Source of the DNA: Blattamonas nauphoetae
Taxonomy: Eukaryota; Preaxostyla; Oxymonadida
Assembly: GCA_033064195.1 (NCBI GenBank)
Contig: JARBJD010000004.1
Location: forward strand, 682,001-746,000
Length of the DNA stretch: 64,000 nt
Direction: 5' to 3'
The translations under genes and the position numbers were made by a program. The notes beneath the pieces were generated by a model. The model did no database searches, had not been told where the DNA came from, and saw only the letters and a program-made list of their open reading frames with translations. Positions 44,683 to 56,840 of the stretch are shown here, piece after piece (within the stretch, counting starts at the first letter, position 1; the number at the start of each line of letters is the position of its first letter).

Positions 44683-47600
44683 ATGTCTGTTCAGCGTACA
44701 TCGACCCCTGACGGACAGTTGCATCGTCAACATCTCGCTCGACTGAAGCAACAGGGAGTAGACACCAAACAGTCAGCTCCACGAGGCAATCTGTATGAGA
44801 TTCCTCCTTCGACTGCCGAAGCCATTGGAGGTCGACGTACGAGGACCAACGGATATTCATACAATCGAACGAAGCAACAAGCATTGGAAGAACAAGAGAA
44901 AAAGGCCCTTAGAGACAAGAAAATGATGATCGCCAGAGCAACATTTGGTGAAGACGAAGGATACTCTTATAATGATACTCCTGCCAAGCCCCTTGTTGAT
45001 TTTCTGCCCCTCCTTACTCGAAAACTCGTAGCATCAAAAAATGTTCCGATAACAGCCAAACTCTTCCTCCCAATTCCAGACACGTTTGTAAACATCGACA
45101 AGGCCGATATGAAAGCTTGGCTGATCACATCCGAAGAGGGTGTGCTGGAGCGTATTGATAATCCATCGAGTCGTGACATGATGCTCGCACTTGGCCGACC
45201 CAAAGGTCGAGAAAACGAATTAACGGCAGTATTCAAAATGAAGAACAGAAAAGGATACGGAAATGAACTATCCGTACTGAACACAGAGGATCTCAATAAT
45301 TACATCATCTCGGCTCCAGCCGGTGACTATATCATCCAACGATTCGTTCAATCCCGCGGTCTCCATCCCTGGATTGCCCGCGCAGTCTGGCGCTCTCAAT
45401 CCACACCATTTGCATATACAATCACCAGTTCAAACCTTTTCAGTGACGATACAGAGGGAGATTTTCGCAAGCGCTTCACCGTCTGCACTGACATTCCTCA
45501 GAGTTGCCAAGTCACTAAGACAACAGGATCAGCTGTTGCAGAGCCCATATCATACACACAGAACATTGTAGAGTATGTAAAACGACAACATGGGATCCAT
45601 TTCGACGAATTAGTCGCTGATTTCATCAAAGACACAAACGACAAATGGTGGTTCCTGCAGGTGAAAGCATTCAAGGTCTCGCCAGAAACAATGCAACGAT
45701 ACAAAGAGATGAAGAAACAAGAGGACGAAACAGGAAAGAAGGGCACACTCATCCCTCGCGCGAACAAGAAACAGGAGTACGTCAGAGTGGGACATTGCAA
45801 GTCCTGCGCCGGAACTTACCCTCCCCACGAGCTTGTGCATGATCTGACATACAAAATGATTGTCCGGACCATAAACCATCTCGAGGTATCCCATTTTTCA
45901 TGATTTCACATTTCTCCCGATTCCACCAGCATCGCGACACTTTCATCGATTTTTTCAATCGAACAGACCTCAAACAACGTGACCGCCGTGAAATGACGCG
46001 TGTTTTCACTGTCTGCAACAGCTGCTACGATTTATACCAATCTGAGAAGAGGCTGTCGATCGTCGAAAAGCAATTTGCCAAATCACTTGGCATCACAATC
46101 AACACAACCGACGCGGGCGACTTCATGATTTCAGAGCCCGACTGTCTCGAACGAGTGGTTGTCACGAAGCCCAGCGATCGTCGTCCGAAGACACCCACAA
46201 GCAGCACGGTCCAGTTGGAGACCGTCGCAAAGAACGTCTTCGCCGACCATCCGAACATGAAGCTGTATCGAGTCCTGATCGCTCTCCACACAACCTTCAA
46301 TCTCCCCCCTGGTGAATACACGCTTGTCTACCAGCTGCTTGGCTCGACTGTGGCTGTCCCGTTCCGCGCTGAGCCGATGGAACAGTCGCTGCTGCTGCCC
46401 GATTCGGAGGAGACGATCTCGATTGGGAAGATCGATAAACTGCATCTGCACTACATGTACGCCGACGAGGCGATGATGAAGGAGTTCTTGACAGAGGCGC
46501 AAAGGGTCTGTGTTTCCTTCGTTTTCATTTTCTGGTTTTCTCTCACTCTCTCCAAAGACCATCCGAATTGTCTGTCTGACTGGTGTTCATCAATTCCCCA
46601 ACACTCTTCGTCAAGCTCTCCCAACCCGCGCCATGCACGATCAGATGGCCGACGTTCCTCTCACCCCCACTCGTCCTCGCACTGTCGCCACAAACGTCAG
46701 AGGCACTCCACAATCCAACACACGAGCTGGCTCATCGATGTCGATTCGATCAAAAACAGCGATGACAAACAAGCGAGGAACAAGTCCGACACCGCACACG
46801 CCATCTGGCAGACAATCCAGCTTCGGAGCACGCCCAATCACAGCAGCCTCCACTCGCACACTCAAAACCGCTGCGGGAAGAAGAAGGAAGACAGCCAGCC
46901 ATCCATCAAGTTCAGCCGTTCGTTCATATTTCGGCGAATTCGAAGCCGACATGTTCACGTTCAACGCAAAGAACGAGTCAAGTCGGCACGACTACATCCT
47001 CGACCTGAAGAACGCGATGCACAAGATCGGCGACGACCCCATCCCACAACTCAAAATGACAGTCGCATTCGCCCCATCCTCGTTCTCGCTCCCGCCGAAG
47101 GAGAAGTTGGAGGAGGTTCCGATGTGGCACTGCACTTCTGTGCTGATCCCTCATCTCTCGTTCTTCACATGCGAGCCGCTGCCTGAAGACTGGATTCTGC
47201 TGCTTCCGCAGAACAAGGCGTCGCAGAACAGAGAATTGCGGATGTTCAAACGGACAGGACACGATTGGACGGAGCGGTCGGGGATGTACGACGAGGACGA
47301 CGAGAACTTTGTGATGAATCCAGACGCGCAGGCTGTGGATGGGTCGTTCTTCACTGACAACGAGCAGCCGATGGATGTGTTTGAGAAAGTGAGGAAACAG
47401 CGAGCGAGGAGAAAGACGACCCAAACACAAATTCGACCCAAGTCGAAGTCGAAACAGAGTGGACAGATGAGCTACGAAGAGATTCTGGAGATTATGAAAG
47501 AGAAGGAGGAGAGGGAAAGGAAGGAGAGGGAAGAAGAAGAGAAGAGAGAGAAAGAGGAAGAGGAGAGAAGGGAGATGGAGGAGAAGCAAGCGGAAGAAGC

Positions 47601-48222
47601 GGGGACACCGAAAGCGCAGGAGAGTGCGCGAGAACAAAAGGAGGAAGAACAGAAGACTGAAGAAGGAAAGGAGGACACACCGCAGGAAGGCGAGGTTCAG
47701 GAACGATCCATGACTGCTGATGAAACACCAGCGGAGGGCGAGGAAGAGACAAGGGAACAGGAAGGCGAACAAGAAGAGGGAGATGAGACGAAGGGAGAGG
47801 GCGATGGTGGAGAAGAGGCGACAAACGAAGGAGAGGGTGAGGCTGAGACAACGAAGCAAGAAGAAGAAGAAGGAGAACACGTTGAACAGCCAGAAGGGTT
47901 CGGATATGACAGTGAGGAAAAGGAAAGCGGTGAGGAGGGAGAGGAAGGAGAAGAAGAAGGAGAGGGTGAAAATGACGGAGAGGAGGAGGAAGGAGATGGC
48001 GAGGAGGGGGAAGAGGATGACGAAGAGCAAGGCAGTGGAGAAGGGGAGGGGGAAGAAGAAGGCGGAGAAGAGGAAGGAGAGGAGGAAGAGGGAGAAGTGG
48101 GCGAAGGAGAGGAAGAGGAGGAAGGAGGAGACAACGATGAAGGCGATGAGGGAGAAGATGGGGCGGATGAGGAAGAGGAAGGAGGGGAGGATGGGGAGGA
48201 AGGGGAAGAGGATGCAGCTTAG
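44683..48222 (+). CDS. Large protein with a very acidic Glu/Gly tail, two introns
   Basis: ATG 44683 (MSVQRTSTPDG). Introns 45886-45929 and 46506-46557 are GT-AG and keep the frame, giving about 1147 residues. The N-terminal 650 residues look folded, with two possible metal-binding spots (VGHCKSCAGTYPPHEL and TVCNSCYDLY) and an aromatic-rich stretch DKWWFLQVKAF. A Ser/Thr/Arg-rich linker follows (about 660-740), then another folded segment (MWHCTSVLIPHLSFF). From about residue 900 the protein is a helical EEREKE run that turns into a nearly pure Glu/Gly tail. I do not recognise the family. The conserved-looking core and acidic tail recall axonemal or basal-body proteins; polyglutamylation-type tails on cilia proteins are known, but a link is inference. 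Confidence 0.7.
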
Positions 48223-48419
48223 GATAGAGACGAGTCTTTGCCCATCATCTCATCAGTCTTTCTTTCCTGAAAACTTCATCATTTTTTTAGTCACTGCAAT
48301 CATTTCATGCTTTATTCGGTGTTCCTACACTTTATCCTCCACAATCTTGATCGATCCATTTAAAAACATTCAAAATTGCCGAACACATTAATACTACACT
48401 CCTACAATGAGCAACAAGC

Positions 48420-50333
48420 CTATTCGGCCAATACAGAGTCATATTGCGTAAGAATGTGTGCATCTCTTTCGATACTGGTTGTGTGTTCCGTGTTCGTTTC
48501 TTCGTGTTTAAAATCTGACTCTTCGTGGTTGTTGTTGCAGAGGACACGAGTGGTTGGCTCTCGTCTCAAACTGCAGAATTCAATCGAATCGTTCATCCCA
48601 AGCACAGAAACCTCAACCAAATCAAAAGAAAACACGCACACTCCCATCTTGATCGATTTCGGGATGTTGGAACAGCAAACAGGAACAGTGACGCCGTTCA
48701 CAACGAGATGTACTTTCCGCGGGGACGAGGACAGATCCACCTCCAACTCCACCACACTGCCTGTTTCGAACACCACTTTGTCTGCGCCCAACGAGTGCGA
48801 GGAAGCACCGCTGAAGAAGAAGAGAAGGTTGCTGAGAGAAGAGTGAGGGAGGGACGAAGAAGAGACTCGAGGGCGTGGAAGTGATAGAAGGCAAGCGAGG
48901 CTGTGCGAAGAGAGGAAGGGAGATGGAGACGATAGTGCCGGATGAGGTGACAAGAGAAGAGAGAGGAGAGATGGGAGAGAATGAGGAGAAAGAGAGATCA
49001 GGGCAGACGATGGAAGAAGCCGAGGTTCTCGCCCTCGGCATGGATCAGCTGCTGCGACGGAACAAAGCCAATCACTGGCGACGATGAGAAGGAAGGAGAC
49101 ACACTCATCTCGTTTGTCTTCCGGACAATCCGAAGCGTCCTGAAGAATGACAAGAAAACACAGCACACAGCACCCAGACACCCTGAAGCACGCTGAGAGA
49201 GAGGAGGAACACACCGAGTTCAGAGTGTGGTCGACAAGCGCAGTTGAGAACACAGAAGATTTGTGAGTGAGTGTCTGTCCACTCACTTCCCACGACTTGG
49301 AGAGAGGCGAGGAGAGAAGAAAGAAGGAGAAGAACACACAGCAGCACGAGACAGAGTGAAGAGAAGGGGATGGATGGCCAGTGGCTCTTCGTCCTGTCGC
49401 TTGAGATGAGAGCGAGTGTCTTCGCATTCCATTCTCCATCGCTCTTTCGTCTCTTTCACTCTTCGACGCAATCGCTCCAACTTCGCTTCGGCCTCACTCT
49501 CTCTTTTCTCTGCTTCTCGAATCCTGATCCGCAACTGCAGTGCTCTCTCTTCGTTTTCTTTTGTTGCGTCTTCGAGTGGCGAGGGAGGATGGGATGTTGT
49601 ACAGTAATCAGTCGCACTTCGTCTAAAGATCGTCAAAATGTTGAGAAAGAAAAGAACAGACGACTGGACACAGGCTGAAGAAGGAATATCCGATTTGGCG
49701 ATGGTCTGAAGGGAGAAAGAGAGAAAAAGCGATCGGAGACGGAGAAGGATCGAGTGGAAAACACAAACTCCAAAATACTCCGAGATGCAGGAAGTGAGGA
49801 GTGCCGAAGGAGAAAACGAGGAAGGAGGGGAACGAGAGAGCACAGTTGCGAGAAGAGAGCCACACACGAGCTGTGAAGAGACAACAATCAATCGGGACAG
49901 AGGGAGGCAGACCGAGAGAGGAGTGTTTAGTTTTGGAGACACAAGAGAGAACAGAGCTTCAAGAAAGGAATTCTCCCAAATTGGGTGGAGAACATCAGAA
50001 CGATCAGAGTCTGAGAGAGGAGTTTGATGAAAGATTGAAATGTCGCAAAAATAAGAAATTTGGGAAGTTCCACAACGAAATACGAAGAAGAACTGAGTGA
50101 CAATCTCGACACACTGGAAAGAAGAATCTGGTGGACGTCCAGAACAAGTGAGAGAATCGACGTCGAATCAGACACGTGAATTCCACGTTGAAGTGCTGCA
50201 ATTTTGGCAGAAAGATCTTCCTGAAGAGAGAGACCGAGTGTAAGTTATAAAAGTCCAGGAAATTGGTGAGGGATGGGAACCAATTGAAGGAAAAAGAGAA
50301 TCTTCGAAAAAACAACTCTGGACAGACAGTCAT
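48420..50333 (-). CDS. Coiled-coil protein with C-terminal SPRY-like domain, several introns
   Basis: Minus-strand exons were read by content. A coiled-coil exon at about 49400-49580 (ENEERALQLRIRIREAEKR, LERLRRRVKETKERW) is followed by SWEVSGQTLTHKSSVFSTA at about 49290 and then by SPRY-like strands: LRIVRKTNEM, PVIGFVPSQQLIHAEGENLG, SLGADKVVFETGSVVELEVD, KVHLVVNGVTVPV and IKMGVCVFSFDLVEV. It ends at stop 48420. The order (binding-groove strand, LEVDL, VxLxVNG, xxxGVCxF) is the SPRY/B30.2 pattern. Several C/T-rich introns with clear AG ends separate the pieces, but not every junction could be phased. Upstream exons beyond about 49600 are uncertain. A kinase domain may precede such coiled coils elsewhere; none is seen here. 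Confidence 0.5.
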
Positions 50334-50769
50334 TTCGAAATTTTGGGCTCTTATCTGGTAGAAATCAGTAGATGGTAAAGAGAGACTTCACACAAACAGG
50401 CGAAGCGAGAGGAATGACGGTTGTTTCAGTTGATGGGATGATCACGTCAATACATGCCCAACAGTTTAAATACGCATCAAATGAGGTGGTTGCATCGAAA
50501 TGAAGTGAAACAGTAACAGAGAAAAGTAGAGGAGATTTTGATGTCTTCCTAGCGAGAAACGATCTTGATCCCACCCATCATTCTCAGTGTAGACTTAAGC
50601 AGAGCACGGATTGATTTGAAAGTCTGCTTCATCGCCATGATTCCTCATGATGAAGCTGATGATCCTGCCCCCGCCGAAACGGAACTTTTCGGTGAAACTA
50701 GGCTCTGATCTCGACTGTGTGGTAATGGGCTCAACAAATCTGACTTCTCGGTTCTCAACAATCGTCAGA
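50334..50769. other. Divergent intergenic region
   Basis: It lies between the coiled-coil/SPRY-like gene and the PB1/Cys-rich gene. The plus-strand frame is open upstream of ATG 50770 but is not convincing as protein. Confidence 0.35.
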
Positions 50770-53700
50770 ATGTCAATCGTTTTCAAAGTCGTCTGCTCAA
50801 AGACCCTGACTGTGGTGAAGTTCGTCACAGCCGAGGCCGTCACATTCGCCGAGCTTCAAGCCACAATCGCCGAACGGTTCGGAATCGAAGACCCAGCCAG
50901 CGTGCGCTGCCTGCACGTCGACAGCGAGTCGGACTTTGTGGAGCTGGCAAGCGAGGGCGACCTGGAGGCAGCCAAGGCGAGCCTCGGAGAGACCAGAAAC
51001 ATCAAAATCTTTGTCGAGCCGAAATGCGCAAAGGGCTGCTGCGCGACCGACTGCGGCTGTGCCAAAGAATGCTGTAAAGAGAAGTGCTGCAACGGCGAAG
51101 ACTGTGGCTGCTGCGGAGACAGCTGCGACAAAGCGAAGTGCGAGACAGAAGGAAGCGAGAAGGAGAAGGGCAGCGAGGAGGGTAAGTCTAGGCTCAGATC
51201 CGGAAAAGTCTAGACGCAGATCTGCAGATCGGTCTAGGCGCAGATCTCGAAGTCTACACGCAGATCTCTCTTGTTTTGGTTCATTTCGACTTAAAAATGT
51301 TTGCAATCAAAGAATACGACGTGAAATGTGAATTTTGTGTTGATCATTTCGCATTTTTCGGCATTGCAGTTTGGAGTTGACTTCAGAGTTGATCCCACCC
51401 ATGAATGTCGCTTGCTGCCGCTGCAGTATCCTCATCCCAATCACTGGCCGTTCAGTCTTCATCCACAGGACGTATCGCCTTGTTAATGTCCTCCATCATC
51501 GCTTTCACACTCAAACGCGGTAGACATTCCCAAGCCGAGTGATTGCGTGTCTGAAGGCGAGTTCTGAGGAAGGAATGAGATTGTTGCGGTGTCACTTGGG
51601 ACACTTACACTGAACCGCGAGAGAGAAGCCGTGAAAGGAGAGGAAGAGAAGGGCGACGACGCGTTGAAGTGTCCAGTGTCGACAGCCTCAATCTCGTCAA
51701 TCCCAACCAGTTCAAACGATCCCAACGTGTCGGTCTCGACCTCTTTGCCTGAGGGACGGAGTGTGGGGGACTGGCGAGAAGGCGGGCGAGGAGTGGGTCG
51801 AGGCAGGGAGGAGGATGTGGCAGCGGAGAGGAGGGAGTGTGGGAAGGGAGGTGTGTTGAAGAGAAGCTGATGCGAATCTGTCGGCGAACAGTGCAGTTCC
51901 TCGAAGATCGGTTGCTTTGGTTCATGCGGTGGTGACTGGGTTGATTTCGGTGATTGTGCTGTAGGGACTGTCTGCTTCCCAGACGACGACTTGTGAAGCG
52001 AATGGAAGATGGTTGGGATGCTCTGCTCAGCCTCCGAAGACTCTTCCGACGTGGCTGGCGATCGAGACATGATTTTGAGACTGATCAGGGGAGGTGTGCT
52101 GTCGGACATTGTGCTCGGACTGCCAGCCTCAAACATGAAGCGCTGGGCAGAGAGGGAGTGGTTGATGCTGCGTGGCTGAGGAGTGGTGGAGGGAACGGGG
52201 GCATCCAACTAGTCGACGCCATCTGAAGAGAGAGGAAGGAGCGAGAGATCGACGCCGGTGAGTGTTGCGATGTTGAGAACAGCGGAGAGTCTGTCTGCCA
52301 CGGCGACGATCCCCGAATGTGCGAAGGCTGGGTTGGCGGAGAATCGATTGAGACTACAGTGGCCTTCTGTGCCTTCGACTCCTCCTCTTCCGCTCTCGAC
52401 TTGACGAAGAACTCCCATTCCTCTTGCCTTTGCTGCTCGGCGTCGAGTCTCGTCTGCGCGTTTCGTTGTTTGAGGTCGACGAGAAGCTGCTCTTGAATCT
52501 CGCTTGTCTTCGAACACCACTTCTCCAGATCAGCTTCGAGGGTCCCATCTTCGTCCAACGCTTCGGAGACAGCGTCGCACAGCTCGAGGATGTACTCGTC
52601 TCGACACAGCCACTCCAACACGTCAACCATCCCCACTCCCTTCACCTCAGGAAGCTCGAGAAGGGAGTTGTGGGTGAAAGAGACTGTGCGAGTGTGGGAG
52701 TGGTTGTTGATTGTTTGGACTGTTGCTACAGAATGACAATCAAATCGAGCAAGACGCCATTCGACAAAATCAAGCATGATTTCTTCCTTCCCCTTGTCCT
52801 TCAGGTTACCCACCCAGTTCTGTTCGACTCGTGCCATCTCTTCCCGAAAGCTCTGTTCCTCCAATCGCCGTTCTTCCATCCCCTCCATCTCGATGGTCCG
52901 GACACGCTGGGCAAACTGCATCACCATGAACGGGTACACGAAGAGAAGAAGGATCCCGTGGCGTGTTTCTTCCTGATGAGTGGTTTTGAGGAAGGAGGGT
53001 GAGGAGAAACTCGAGAAGGGACGAGCTCAGAGCGTGATCTGACAGACGGTGTTTCAGGAATGGAGTGAAGATGAGATAGAAGGGATTGGTTGGGGCGAAT
53101 GACGGGTGGTCGAAGAGAGCGGGCGGGAGGAAGGACGACAGGTTCACCTGGTCCAGCAAAAGAAAGGGGATGATGAAAATCTAATCCAGAAATTGACGGA
53201 AGTGTCATGTTTGGCGTGTTTGGGGGGAAAAATAAGGTCAAAAGAGTGTTGGACGAATGGAGGGCGGTTCGAAGGTAGCGAAGAGCGGGCAAACTAAACG
53301 AGGAAGAAATGGGGATCTGTCCGAACAAAATAAGAATATGCTGGGTGAACACCGAGTTTGAGAAGAAAGAGAGGATTTGAGGGTGACTCGTGGATACCAA
53401 ATGGCACGCCAGTTCACACAGTTGCTGGAGGGGACAGAAGAAAGAGGAAATGTCGGGATCGATTCATCTTCGAGATCTGCAACACCTGTTCTGTGTTTCC
53501 ATGCGTTTAGGCAGTATGAGCAATCGGTACACGGATGAAGGGACACCAGATCACGCGAGGAGATCTCGTCTGAAGATGAGGGAATACCCGCGAGTGAGAG
53601 TGTCAGGACTTCTTGGAGGGCGTGGTTGTCGGAAAGGTTGGGTTTTGGGGGAGGAAAGAGGGAGAGTTGATGGGTCAGAGGGACTGACGTGATGGGGCTG

Positions 53701-56700
53701 AATAGGAGCGGAATTAGGTGCTTAGTGATCAGCGAAGAAAGGGGATGGGACGCTGGTGTATTTGTCATTATGAGAAAAACCACATCAAACAATTGTTGCG
53801 TGATTGATCTCGGTGATGCAAAGAGGATCGCGAACACGATGGTGTGCAGAGAGGGATAATTCTGGACATGTTCGTCCTGATGTGCGGTGATAACAGCCTG
53901 TGCGTTGAACGAGAGCAACGACAGAAGCGTATTCGTGAGGGCAAGGAAAGGCGACGTCTGTTTCGGTGGTGTTGGCGTGAGGGGCGTAGAAATCTGATCT
54001 GCCTTGTCATTCTCTCGCAAATATGAAAAGAATGGTTGGCTGTTCTGTTGACTGAATTGAGTGTCAGGTGGTCGAGTGTGATGGTGTCTTGTGTTAGCGT
54101 TGGCATCTGGGATTACGATGATCTTCGTGAGGACCCTTGTTAGTTTGGAGATAACGCCGTTGTCGACAAGTTCTGTGACGACAGATTGGATTAAATTGTC
54201 TTCCTGTCCACGGCACATGATGCAGATTTCGTCGATCAAGAGGACTGCTCGCCTCCATCCGCCAAGACGGTCCAATTCCTGTTCATCAATCCGCTGAACA
54301 GACTCCGAGTTCTCAGAAAGCGACGAGAAGAAGGAGGATTTCCATGCCATCATCTCGCTTGGCAATTGAGACCAGGAACGATTGGACGAGGGCGATAGAT
54401 GCCTGGAAGAGAGTTTGCGTTTTCGGACACTATTCGTCCAGAATCAGCTGTCGACAGCTTCAAAATCGATGTAGATCTGCTGGTCATGTTCAGAAGGGTG
54501 ATTGACTGTGTACCACCATCCATCTTCAACAGCGAGGGGTGTATGGTCTTTTCCTTGGAACCACCACTCGCAAAGCCAAAGGTGCATGTCATGAAGACCG
54601 CATTTGTTCAAACAAGCGTGTCCTTAACGATGTCTGTGTCTCCGCCTCGTCTCCTCATCCTTTGCACTCCCTCTTGTATATTCTTCGTGTTTTTCCGGCT
54701 TTTCTCATATCTGCAATGTCTCTTTGCACTGGGCAGGGAGGACAACGCGTTTGGGCCATAGTTGGTTACTCCTCACGCCTTCAGCTTCTTTCCTGGTCTG
54801 ACCTCATTATGTTGTCCACAGCCTTGTAATTATGTTTATCTTTGGTTTTTGGTTTCATCTTTCAGCCTTTGTTCTTCAACAGTCTTTCTCAGTCCTCGTT
54901 CACTCTCCTCCGAATTTGCATCTTTTAGATGCCCCCTTCTCGCTCCTTCTCGCACATTTCTTCCTGCGTCATCATTTCCTGTCATCCTGGTTTCATTGTT
55001 CTTCTTTCAAGCGGGGTGTAATGTTCAGCCATGTGCGGAGGAGACTGGTTCCAGATCAAAATCGATTGAGGTGTGGAGGAAACGAGAGTGTCATCAGGAT
55101 TAAGAAAGATGGGAAGGTAATGACCAGAATAATGATGAGATGCTGATGATGAAGTCAAGAGAGATATTCGAAGAAGAGAAGGGCATACGATTGGTGAGTG
55201 AACCGTCGATTCTGATTGGAGATCCTGGAGGATGGATGAGGAGATCAGTGAGAGTGAACTTGGAGACATGAGGAGAGAGGATATCTGGTGAAATTGAATC
55301 CAGAATTTTACAGGGGCATTGGCAAACGCTGGTTGCTGGTGGAATTCAGTAGTGGAAACGATGATGATGAAAAGGAGTATGGAAAAGGAATGGGAGAACA
55401 AACACTTGCTGGGGAGCATCCAGCCAGGTGCAGTTATTCGTTGTGCAGGCGATGAGACTTGATCAACCCAGGTTCTGATCGAGATTTGAATCAACTGATG
55501 CAATAATGCTGTTAAGTGAAGTGAAAAGCCCAAAAACAGGATACGATGTCTATATTTAGGTTTGAGAAGATTAAAATGTGATTCAAAGTCGAAAATAACA
55601 CGAAGAAAGAGAGATCTGCGTGTAGACTTCGAGATCTGCGCCTAGACCGATCTGCAGATCTGCGCCTAGACTTTTTCGGATCTGAGTCTAGACCTACCCC
55701 AGCGAGGAGGAGTGTGGGAAGGGCCAGTGCTGCCGACAGAAGTGCGGGAGGAAGAGCGACGTCGGGAAGAGACGGAAGATGGTCACACACTACAACCACG
55801 CCAAGTTCTGTCCTCCAGACGAGTGCAAGAGGCCAGCCTGCTTCGCTTCCACACAATCGTGTCCATGTGGGCCGAACTGCCAGTGTGGACCAATCTGCGG
55901 ACCAGCTGTGTCCAGATGCAGCCCTGGCTGTGCATGTTCCTCGCTTTGCGATTGTGGGCCAGTGTGTCGCTGTGGTCCGACATGCCAATGCGGGCCACGA
56001 TCCAGCTCCCAATCCAAGCGATGCTCTCCCAACTGCCAGTGCGGACCTTGCTGCCAATGCGGAACAAACTGCCAGTGCGGTCCAGCCTGCTCCCAATCCA
56101 AGCGATGCTCTCCCAACTGCCAGTGCGGACCCTGCTGCCAATGCGGAACAAACTGCCAGTGCGGTCCAGCCTGCTCCCAATCCAAGCGATGCTCTCCCAA
56201 CTGCCAGTGTGGACCTTGCTGCCAATGCGGAACAAACTGCCAGTGCGGTCCAGCCTGCTCCCAATCCAACCGATGCTCTCCCAACTGCCAGTGCGGACCT
56301 TGCTGCCAATGCGGAACAAACTGCCAATGCGGTCCAGCCTGCTCCCAATCCAAGCGATGCTCTCCCAACTGCCAGTGCGGACCTTGCTGCCAATGCGGAA
56401 CAAACTGCCAGTGCGGTCCAGCCTGCTCCCAATCCAACCGATGCTCTCCCAACTGCCAGTGCGGACCTTGCTGCCAATGCGGAACAAACTGCCAATGCGG
56501 TTCGTGCTGTGGTTCTCAGTCGAGTCAATGTGGACCCTGCTGTCAGTGTGGGCCGACTTGCCAATGCTCACAAGTTGTCTGCAAACAAAAGTGCAAATGC
56601 GGGCCATGCTGCAAATGTGAAGTGAAGACAGCGTGTAAATGTGGGACAGAATGCACATGCGGGCCTGACAGTGACTGCTGCTCGAAAGAGACGTGTGCCA

Positions 56701-56840
56701 AGGATTGCTGTTGCCAGAAAGAACAATCTCCAAATGAACAGTGCCCATGCGGTCCGGGATGCGACTGCCCAATGGACTGCCCTTGCAGATCAGGTGGAGA
56801 ATGTGTTTGCAAGCAAACTCATTCTGCTGCTGATTTGTAG
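50770..56840 (+). CDS. PB1-domain protein with Cys-rich repeats, split by a 4.5 kb transposon
   Basis: ATG 50770 begins a PB1 domain: basic first strand (IVFKVVCSKTLTVVKF), helix ELQATIAERFGI, and an OPCA-type acidic box with D-S-E-S-D-F-V-E-L and EGDLEAA. A metallothionein-like Cys stretch follows (CAKGCCATDCGCAKECC). The frame stops at the transposon (51180-55699) and resumes exactly at 55709; deleting the element plus one 9 bp target copy gives one frame of about 513 residues. The second part has six tandem 28-residue repeats (about 56008-56510) built on CSPNCQCGPCCQCGTNCQCG, then further CxCGPxC words to stop at 56840. With over 100 Cys, metal binding is likely. PB1 domains mediate heterotypic signalling contacts; the combination is unfamiliar to me. 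Confidence 0.75.
51180..51272 (+). repeat. Left TIR of the 4.5 kb element
   Basis: Built of four sub-repeats of about 20-25 bp, each starting GTCTA and containing CGCAGATCT or CTCAGATCC. It is the inverted match of 55607-55699. Confidence 0.85.
51483..54592 (-). CDS. Gene(s) carried by the 4.5 kb element, function unknown
   Basis: Successive minus-strand frames read as exons of one protein. It starts near 54592 (MTCTFGFASGGSKEK), continues through RAVLLIDEICIMCRGQEDNL, a helical body (FAILFASPRSITQQLFDVVF) with a CTDCSYC motif, LRYLRTALHSSNTLLTLFF, PALFDHPSFAPTNPFYLIFT, a charged coil (EERRLEEQSFREEMARVEQ), VDVLEWLCRDEYILELCD, and ends in a Ser/Pro-rich tail at 51483. Introns are implied near 53300, 53160, 52950, 52730 and 52200, but exact ends are tentative. 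Helical repeats plus a coil suggest a scaffold. No DDE triad, SWIM finger or other transposase mark is visible. It could be captured host sequence; the donor gene is not in this window. Confidence 0.45.
54600..55606. other. Non-coding interior of the 4.5 kb element
   Basis: Only short frames without motif are present between the cargo gene's apparent start and the right TIR. Confidence 0.35.
55607..55699 (-). repeat. Right TIR of the 4.5 kb element
   Basis: Inverted partner of 51180-51272, followed directly by the second copy of the 9 bp target CAGCGAGGA. Confidence 0.85.
56008..56510 (+). repeat. Six tandem 84 bp Cys-codon repeats in the PB1/Cys-rich gene
   Basis: Each unit encodes 28 residues with nine Cys; units are nearly identical at the base level. 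One position alternates between Lys and Asn (K, K, K, N, K, N), and the last unit diverges. High identity implies recent expansion by unequal exchange. The repeat also opens several other reading frames, which are artefacts. Confidence 0.85.

Larger units (their letters stand above)
51180..55699. mobile_element. 4.5 kb TIR element with 9 bp target duplication (Pack-MULE-like)
   Basis: Inverted ends of 93 bp (51180-51272 and 55607-55699) begin GGGTARGTCTAG and differ at only a few positions. CAGCGAGGA is duplicated on both sides (51171-51179, 55700-55708). Nine-base duplications with long TIRs are typical of Mutator-like elements. Inside is coding sequence on the minus strand that looks like a multi-exon host-type gene, and no MuDR transposase motif was found. 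A Mutator-like element carrying captured genes (Pack-MULE) fits best; classification is inference. It is inserted in the coding region of the PB1/Cys-rich gene and the frame there is otherwise intact, so insertion looks recent. Confidence 0.8.

Noticed and set aside
51182-55702. 4.5 kb element spliced as an intron via GGTAAGT at its left end and CCCCAG at its right end
   Set aside because: The donor is good, but removal of 4521 bp leaves downstream coding in the wrong frame; other nearby AGs do not help.
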